Source of the DNA: Margaritifera margaritifera
Taxonomy: Eukaryota > Mollusca > Bivalvia > Unionida > Margaritiferidae
Assembly: GCA_029931535.1 (NCBI GenBank)
Contig: JAQPZY010001240.1
Coordinates: forward strand, 1,540,001 to 1,604,000
Reading direction: 5' to 3'
Length of the DNA stretch: 64,000 bases
Below are positions 58,201-64,000 of the stretch, piece by piece. The notes beneath the pieces are model-generated. The model did no database searches and was not told where the DNA came from. It saw nothing but the letters and a program-made list of their open reading frames with translations. Each line of letters starts with the position of its first letter. Within the stretch, counting starts at the first letter, position 1. The position numbers and the translations under genes were made by a program.

Positions 58201-58367
58201 TTTCCGCCAACACATTCTCGAAATCGGCCGCGCTAATGATTTTATTCTTAATAGCCACCGATTACAGCTTTGCAATTGCATTGAGACTACATTGAGCCGC
58301 TGAGAGAAGTTCTGAATAAACACGTATTCGCGAATGCAACCGTATCGAAATTATTTTACTAGCACCA

Positions 58368-59320
58368 CTAGCGACACCAGTTACTATCGATTGGTGCACC
58401 TATATTAGTTGCCGTCGTCGTGATTCCCGCCACGCCAGGGCCAACAGTTGCTGTCGCGGCAAACCCACAAATAGCATCAACGACCACACACACGCGTTTG
58501 TATTTTACAAGTAGCGCGGTTCTCTTAATGACTTCATCTTGCAGTTGCAGTTCCGCTTCGATTACGTTTTTACGCCGGTAACATTGAGGGTCCATTATAA
58601 TTCTTCTATTAATAATGTAATTGCGTAGTACAATTGGTAGACCTTGTTCAGGTGCAACACGCACACACACACTTCTAACCAATTACTTTTTTTTACTGGC
58701 ACAATACAGTCATAGAAAATATCTTCCTGTGGAATATTTAAATCTCCGGCTGTTGTGCTTTCTGGGACACCACGTTCACTTAGAACCAGATTGAATATGC
58801 CCTTGGTTGGTGTCTGAAACGATTGTACTCGACTTTGTCCAAGAGTCGTTATAAGGACAAGTGGTTTTTTGTTGAATAACAGTTGAGTTTTATCTTTTCT
58901 TTTTTGAGTCAATGTTGGTTTAACATATTCGTTGGGGAATTTAACCGGGGTGGATTCAGCGATGAATATTACTTCATCGTTGTAGAAACAATCCGTAGAT
59001 GTTTTCACACCTGACGGCGCAGTCAACGATCGGGTATTTTCACGTGCTAATGCAGTGATTCCAAGTTGGGTTCGAGTTGGTATTGGTATATTATCAGGTT
59101 GGTCCTAATTGTCAATTTCTATATGGCACTTAACAATATTGTATTTCAGTGTATACGAGGGTTTGATAATGTTATAGTTGTCACGCAGATATTGGTCAAC
59201 AAGTTGAACGAAATCACTATCAATGCTAGCATCGCTGGTTAGTCGATCCAAGTCCCCGTCGTTAAATTCCGCAACCTCCTCACCGCGGTCAGAATAAGTC
59301 GCCCATATGTAATGATAAAT
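58368..59320 (-). pseudogene. Unidentified Polinton-type gene(s), broken
   Basis: The minus strand is open over most of 58680-59320, including codons upstream of the ATG at 59026, interrupted by one stop near 59109. A separate ORF (58368-58682) with an Ala/Gly/Val-rich end follows. The protein has no motif I recognise. It lies at the 3' end of a cluster of capsid-type genes in the same orientation, so it probably belongs to the same element. Its role is unknown. Confidence 0.5.
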
Positions 59321-59439
59321 CTAATCTTAAACACAAACACCAAAAACGGTTAAGTACCCAAATAAATAGATATGGAATGCTTCAAACTGAATTTAATCAC
59401 TGACGATACTGATGTTGTATATGTGAAAGATTCTGCATT

Positions 59440-60204
59440 TTAGTCGGGATTGTCACGCATTATTATTCGTGGACCAGGCTGATTGTTTCTCAAAAATGTT
59501 AATTGCCCCCACCCATTAAAATAACCGGATACAATAAATACAAAGAATCCAGACTCGGGTACTGTTAAGATGTGAGATTTAGTTTTATCAAAACCATTTA
59601 CATTAGCAAAAACTATTCGACTATTTGTTATTATTTCATCAGTTTTTTCCACTATTTCGTTAGTCAGCAGTTTGTTGTATGGTGTAAATGCAGTTACTAC
59701 GCGTGGTGGCAAAGGTACGTTTGCGATTTGTTCATCCACGTATTATTTCGTTGTAGCAGCAGTATCATCAACATACTTTTTGATTGAGACCCTCGACACG
59801 TTAGAGTCTCTGATTCCCGCGGTTCCACTGATTTCGACAAAGTTTTTTGTGATAGCGCCTCGCAGCCCCACAATAACATCTTAAATATCCACATTGGATG
59901 TTTTAAGTTTTCCAGTTTGATCTTGGAAAATGACAAGCTCGCCTGGGTTGATGTCAGTCCGGCTGATAAACTCAAGCTAATTCGCTTTTAAAACGATATT
60001 TTGAATGTCCACGTTAGACGTTTTAAGTTTTCCAGTTTGATCTTGGAAAATGACAAGCTCGCCTGGGTCAACGTCAGCAACAACCCGGCTGGTAAACACA
60101 GGCAAATTTGCTTTGGTGGCAAACCTGCTCAAATTCACATCAGCGCCGCATCGTCGGGTGGTTGAACGTCCGTAAATGTTAATAGGCGTTTTGTATACTA
60201 TCAA
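59440..60204 (-). pseudogene. Fibre-like virion protein gene of Polinton relic, broken
   Basis: Reading minus from 60204: an N-terminal part, then a 40-residue segment (containing PGELVIFQDQTGKLKTSNVD) present twice in tandem, then a stop near 59883. Next comes a phage-fibre-like SIKKYVDDTA stretch, a second stop near 59743, and a C-terminal part (59440-59739). The end has a beta-rich LTVPESGFFVFIVSGYF-like core reminiscent of C1q/TNF-like or fibre-knob jelly rolls. The architecture (repeated shaft, then knob) suggests an attachment fibre, which is inference. The stops show it is not expressed as one protein. Confidence 0.55.
59886..60125. repeat. 120-bp direct duplication inside the fibre-like gene
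   Basis: ACGTTTTAAGTTTTCCAGTTTG and GGAAAATGACAAGCTCGCCTGG occur at about 59897-59945 and again 120 bp later with few changes. The copies are in frame (40 codons), matching the repeated protein segment. Confidence 0.9.
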
Positions 60205-60209
60205 GTGTA

Positions 60210-60635
60210 CTTTAATGTAAAATCAACAAGCGTTTGCGGGGTGGGCTTCCAGCGAGTGCATGCAGCGCTTTAACAGCAAGATGTCCGTATATTGGCCCGT
60301 CCAGCCGAGTTTGTAACGGCAGCGTTTAATAAATCAGCGGTTGTCGTCCGCCTCGGGTTAAGTAATCAACAACTTCAAGCAGTGGCGCAAGCCCATACGA
60401 GTCAAAATACAAAAGATGTCGTGGCGTTATCACATATGCAACCCAATGAGTGCCAGGTCCTGTTCATGAATCCAGGTTAACAATAGCGGTTTCCCTCGTG
60501 CGGGGAATCATCGATGCCAGTTAATCCCGCATAAAGACACCTCGGAAACGCTTGACTGATTTTACCAAAACGAGAACATCAAGATTTGTTAGCGACGAGG
60601 CCTTCTGCAGGTTGTACCGGGTAGTCGAAGACCTC
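60210..60635. other. Spacer of the Polinton relic
   Basis: No clear gene is seen on either strand. A plus ORF at 60292-60480 opposes the gene cluster and has no recognisable motif. Confidence 0.35.
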
Positions 60636-60638
60636 TGC

Positions 60639-61080
60639 CTAAGGGTATTTTGCGAGTTGTCCCAGGTAATCGAAGACATTTTCCTTTTGTATTCGTTTAC
60701 CGGACGCTATGCGTCCCTCAACCGCTTTTTTCAAGTCCATTCTAAATGCAGTTCCGACAGCTCCTAACGCAGCCGCTTTTGCAACCGCAGGAGCCGCAGC
60801 CGCTAACAATGCTGGAATTGCCGCAAGGAATGCAAATATTCCACCAGTCTTTTGCAGTTGTTTCACCTCTTACTTCGATAACGGTAATGTCACCGAGGTG
60901 TTCTTTCGTTTGGCCGCATTAAGCTAATTAAGTTGTGTTTGGGTCAACCACACAAGGACAATTCCAGTTCACGTTGCAGGCGAAAATTTCAATGTGACCT
61001 CATAATCGTGTAGTATTGCGCTTTTGAGTTTCGCAAGCTGCTTTGGACTAATGCCATCATTAACTTCGTGGTAGGACATT
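60639..61080 (-). pseudogene. PX-like small virion protein gene of Polinton relic, broken
   Basis: The minus strand from an ATG near 61080 reads as one frame with three stops (near 60972, 60926 and 60870). The end (60639-60866) has a GG-x-x-A-F-L start, a hydrophobic Ala-rich helix (AAIPALLAAAAPAVAKAAAL) and a basic tail. The layout (Lys/Gln-rich part with 'LTQTQLN'- and 'LPLSK'-type strands, then Gly-Gly and an Ala-rich hydrophobic segment) matches the small PX-type protein encoded beside the capsid gene in Polintons and adintoviruses, possibly a membrane-active or core protein. It lies just after the major capsid-like gene. Confidence 0.65.
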
Positions 61081-61106
61081 ATTATTTACAAATATAACAG
61101 GTTAAA

Positions 61107-62270
61107 TTATGAATTTTTCACAGGTGCATCAAGGACCCCCATTCGGCCACTTGTTCCCTCAAACAACAGAAACTTATCGGAAAGGATCAGAGCAATGCAT
61201 CTGTAACCACCGGTGACGGGAGGAGCGGCGCCAAGATTGTCGGCGGGAACGGGCCCACCTACACGTGCATGAAAGTACATGTCTACCACAGACTGTTTAA
61301 ACAATCCCAGGTGTTCCAACGAAAAGTAATAAATCGGGTACAACGTACGAAAGTCGTGCTGGTAAATCTGTAGACCTGTGTCAATGTTTTGGTGCCTGTC
61401 CATGTACGACCATAGCTTGTGGTATGCACGTGCGACTTGATTATCTGTGAAGTTAAGCAAAATTTCTTTGGAGGGTTCCTGATGACCGTTTAACAGCATG
61501 GAAACCTCAGACACTCCTATTTTGTCAAATATCATAGCACTCTGGTGTTGTTTATTTTCTCGATCCATATTTTGAAACGCCACGAACACGTATTTTGGTG
61601 CGCTAAGGCCATGTTGGGTACTTATTTGCCATGTATACTGTCCCTCAATATCACTTCTTGGGTGCGTGTCTATGGTGTGTGCGAGAAACGACAGCATTGA
61701 CGCGGCTCCAGACCTCATAAACGACAACAAGCGGTTTTCTATGGCTAGTGAATGGATTAGCGCAGGCATTCACAATGTGAATGTTGACATTACAACTTTT
61801 TCAGCAGCAACGCCGTGGGTATGCCAGATTGCATCGTTGTCAGTTCCCTTACTGGTTAACATGACTGTGCGTTTAGACAAAATATAACTTTGCGAACATC
61901 CCTGCAAAACTCAAATATGTGACTGAGGGGAATCACACACGAAAACCTCAATGAGGCTCCCTCAAGTTGTTGTCCACGCTGTAAAAATCGAAGGTTATAA
62001 ATTATTGTTGGCGCCAAGGACTACGGTGATGTAAGCAGCAATGTTCGGCACAAAAGAAGCACTGCTAAGCAATTCTACTATGCCATTGTTGACAAATCCA
62101 AGCCAAGTATTAGCAGGATAATTAGCATTGTTCTCTTGTATAAGTTTTCCCTCAATTTCCAAGAAGGCCTCACATGGAAGAAAAAACGAATAATACTGAA
62201 AATCTTTGGTGCTGCGATCTACCAGCACAGGTGCGTCCATGTCAAACGCGGGATCGATGTATCTTTGAGT
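61107..62270 (-). pseudogene. Double-jelly-roll major-capsid-like gene of Polinton relic, broken
   Basis: The 220-codon ORF 61107-61769 reads as the C-terminal half of a Polinton/virophage-type capsid protein: a YTWQIS strand, LSAPKYVFVAFQNMDRENKQ, a FDKIGVSEVSMLLNG segment, then YPIYYFSLEHLG and a final beta-rich part. Upstream, 61770-61890 continues the frame after a stop (IWHTHGV-like), and 61995-62240 matches the N-terminal jelly roll (FLEIEGKL, FVNNGIVELL). Stops and a lost stretch between 61890 and 61995 break it. Such proteins form the icosahedral shell. Family assignment is from recognised motifs; intact relatives appear as 'F54H12.2-like' in animal genomes. Confidence 0.75.
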
Positions 62271-62384
62271 TGAGTCATCGTTTCCATTTATTCACTATTG
62301 TTTAATACCTTTTTGCGAGACGGCTTTGCTGTCCGCGTCTTGTCCACAACCGTATTCCGCTTCCCATTGTTGTTGTTGTTGTTG

Positions 62385-62635
62385 TTGTTTGTGGGTTTAA
62401 CGCCATTTTTCAGCACATGAAAGGCTATACATGGCGGCCAGTATATTTGGTAGAGGAAGAACCCGGGAAAAACCCGGAAAGAACCATCGACCCACAGGAA
62501 GCGACTGGCAAGCTTCTCACATATCCACTTTAGCCGAACCCGAGACTCTAACCCACGCAGACAGAGGTGAGATGTGTGAGTGATCTGTAAATGCGAGCGC
62601 CTTAGACCACTCGGCCACTCGGGGCCCCATTCCCA
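62385..62635 (-). mobile_element. Full-length tRNA-derived SINE inserted in the viral relic
   Basis: On minus it starts GGGGCCCCGAGTGGCCGAGT, GGTCTAAGGCGCTCGCATTT (A box of a Ser/Leu-like tRNA), has GGTTAGAGTCTCGGGTTCGG (B box region), then the body shared with 6030-6150, and ends with GGCGTTAAACCCACAAAC and (AAC)n. It separates the gene at 62663-63037 from its likely downstream codons, so it inserted after the viral element. Confidence 0.85.
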
Positions 62636-62639
62636 TTGT

Positions 62640-63037
62640 TAAATTTGCAATAGTTGAATCGGCTATACGTTGATGAGCGGCTTCATTGATGATTTTACCG
62701 AACTGGGCTGGCATTGTTTCTGTCGATGGAAGTGTAATTGCTTTTGGTGATGCTTAAGTAACCAATCGTCGCAGTCGATCTCGAATTGACTGAACTGCTT
62801 GCAATCGCAGATTTTTAACCGATCCGCAACAATGTTTTTGATAGTATCAACGACTCGCATTGCAACTTGTTGAGCGATTGGTGCAGCGCTCAAAGACAAG
62901 GCCTTGAGTACTTTTGGCGCTCTTGTAAACAATCTCTGGACAACATCACCAATACCATTTCCATTATATGTCATGTAAACGGGTTTTCTCGCGTTTACAA
63001 CACGCACTGGTATCACACGTCCACGTACGACTGTCAT
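62640..63037 (-). pseudogene. Unidentified Polinton virion-type gene, interrupted by SINE
   Basis: An ATG at 63037 opens 124 codons: a basic start (RGRVIPVRVVNARKP), a Gly-rich turn, a predicted amphipathic helix (VVQRLFTRAPKVLKALSLSA), then a Cys-containing acidic region. The end runs through a frame change into 62517-62714 and the SINE edge. The basic amphipathic helix is reminiscent of adenovirus-like pVI or other small core/membrane-lytic proteins, but this is weak inference. It lies upstream of the capsid gene. Confidence 0.4.
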
Positions 63038-63039
63038 TA

Positions 63040-63310
63040 TATTTAAATGTCAGGTCGATCTTTAATGTACAGTCAAGGTTCCCCCGCACAGGTCCAACAC
63101 GTGGCCGTCATGTTCCACAAGGATAAAATGAATACGCGTGAACCGGGAATTATAACATGGAAGATACACTGGTGCCGCGGGAATAATTGATATCAAATCA
63201 CCCGGTTCCACCGTTGGGGAAAACCCAAACAGCATGTAACTCTGAGAGGCTATGCCTCACACAGTTCCGCTTTCATAACTGCCACTGATGGCGCCACACG
63301 TTAAATTAAT
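63040..63310. other. Spacer of the Polinton relic
   Basis: No clear ORF. Possibly eroded coding sequence between two virion genes. Confidence 0.35.
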
Positions 63311-63315
63311 TTGAA

Positions 63316-63876
63316 TCAATAATGTAAAATGATTCGTTTATCATCGGAAATGTTTTCAGGCCAACCTACAATTGTTCTTATTGACGACCGTGCGATAGCA
63401 ACCGAGTAAGCTGCAGATTTAATCGAGATGATAGAGCTGAGTGTGGGCTCATATTCGCGTATGAAAATTGTCAAATATGTGTTGGTCTTTAAAAAAATCC
63501 TCCGTTGAATCTCTTCATTAATTGGTTCCATGTCATATGCGTCCGTGGAAAGTTTAATTTCTTGCCAGGTTACGCCATCATCCATCGAAAACACAAACTA
63601 GTTATTCGCGGGAAGACCACCGAATGGCCGTGATCGGATATTAGGCCAACTGTAATAAACTCATAACGACGTCAATGGAATCGCGAGTGTGCAGGATTCC
63701 CCCGCGGCAATTGGTGTAGAAAAAGTCACATCTAATTGTGACTTTGTTGATGAGATAGTGATCACTGAGGTAACGCTTGGTGTTGTATTTACAACGATAC
63801 GCTGTAACGCATCATTGATTTCACGTAAGACGCTAAGTGTTTCAGACCTCATTATTGTGTCAGTCGTATAAATCAT
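63316..63876 (-). pseudogene. Minor-capsid (penton-like) gene of Polinton relic, broken
   Basis: Reading minus from the ATG at 63876, one frame continues to 63316 with only two stops (near 63661 and 63599). Recognisable pieces are ADALQRIVV at the start, a YYSWPNI strand between the stops, then DGVTWQEIKLSTDAY, INEEIQRRI and SIRTIVGWPE near the end. The SWPNI / GVTW..I.L / IN..IQRRI / SIR.(I/L)(V/L)G pattern is shared by a family of penton/minor-capsid-like proteins encoded next to Polinton major capsid genes. With about 187 codons it is close to intact length apart from the stops. Confidence 0.65.
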
Positions 63877-63879
63877 CGA

Positions 63880-64000
63880 TGTCTACATCAAGTTCATGCA
63901 TTATCAAGCGAAACGTCCCCGGGTCTATGACATCATTGCTGAGCAACCGCTGACAAAGCCTCGGTAAATCTTTCGAGTTCAGGGTCGGATTCAAACAAGG
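63880..64000 (-). other. Viral relic continues beyond the window
   Basis: The last 120 bases on minus are open in part and lie upstream of the penton-like gene. The element's remaining genes (polymerase, integrase, ATPase, protease) would be expected past 64000 if it was ever complete. Confidence 0.4.

Noticed and set aside
63599..63663. In-frame stops in the penton-like gene as a sign of an altered genetic code or readthrough
   Set aside because: The two stops are different codons (TGA and TAG), and other genes of the relic also carry TAA stops and frame changes, so simple decay explains them.

Overview
The window is animal nuclear DNA: AT-rich, no operons, genes split by introns, and packed with microsatellites, minisatellites, tRNA-derived SINEs and decayed transposons. 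The SINE tails (a shared ending that reads GGCGTTAAACCC), the many long (TA)n, (GA)n and (GTAT)n tracts and the Polinton relics suggest a mollusc, most likely a bivalve. That assignment is inference, because no rRNA or marker gene is present.

The one convincing host gene is a plus-strand member of solute carrier family 23 (SLC23, sodium-dependent ascorbate/nucleobase transporters). Ten coding exons from 28910 to 56991 join in a single open frame with consistent intron phases and GT/AG borders. A possible first coding exon lies at 22449-22541. The assembled frame is about 538 codons, or 569 with that exon. The C-terminal exon was not found before the window end. The introns carry most of the repeats.

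Region by region: 1-22 kb is gene-free. It holds a decayed Polinton-type segment (about 0.5-1.95 kb), inverted-repeat elements, a 34-bp minisatellite (8.5-9.8 kb), a mariner relic (12.3-13.0 kb), 40-, 54- and 72-bp minisatellites (13.3-18.6 kb), SINEs and an LTR-like element (19.0-19.5 kb). 22-57 kb is the SLC23 locus. Its 12-kb intron between exons 7 and 8 (35963-47980) contains a LINE reverse-transcriptase relic, a YqaJ-like exonuclease relic and a Polinton relic with DNA polymerase B on plus and an integrase on minus. 58.2-64 kb is a second, better preserved Polinton/adintovirus-like relic on minus. It contains, in minus-strand order, a minor-capsid-like gene, an unidentified gene split by a SINE, a double-jelly-roll major-capsid-like gene, a small Ala-rich PX-like virion protein, a fibre-like gene and an unidentified gene. 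It carries in-frame stops and runs off the window edge.

The transposon and virus-derived genes all look dead. The SLC23 exons look intact and functional. Most of the remaining open frames are products of tandem repeats whose unit length is a multiple of three.
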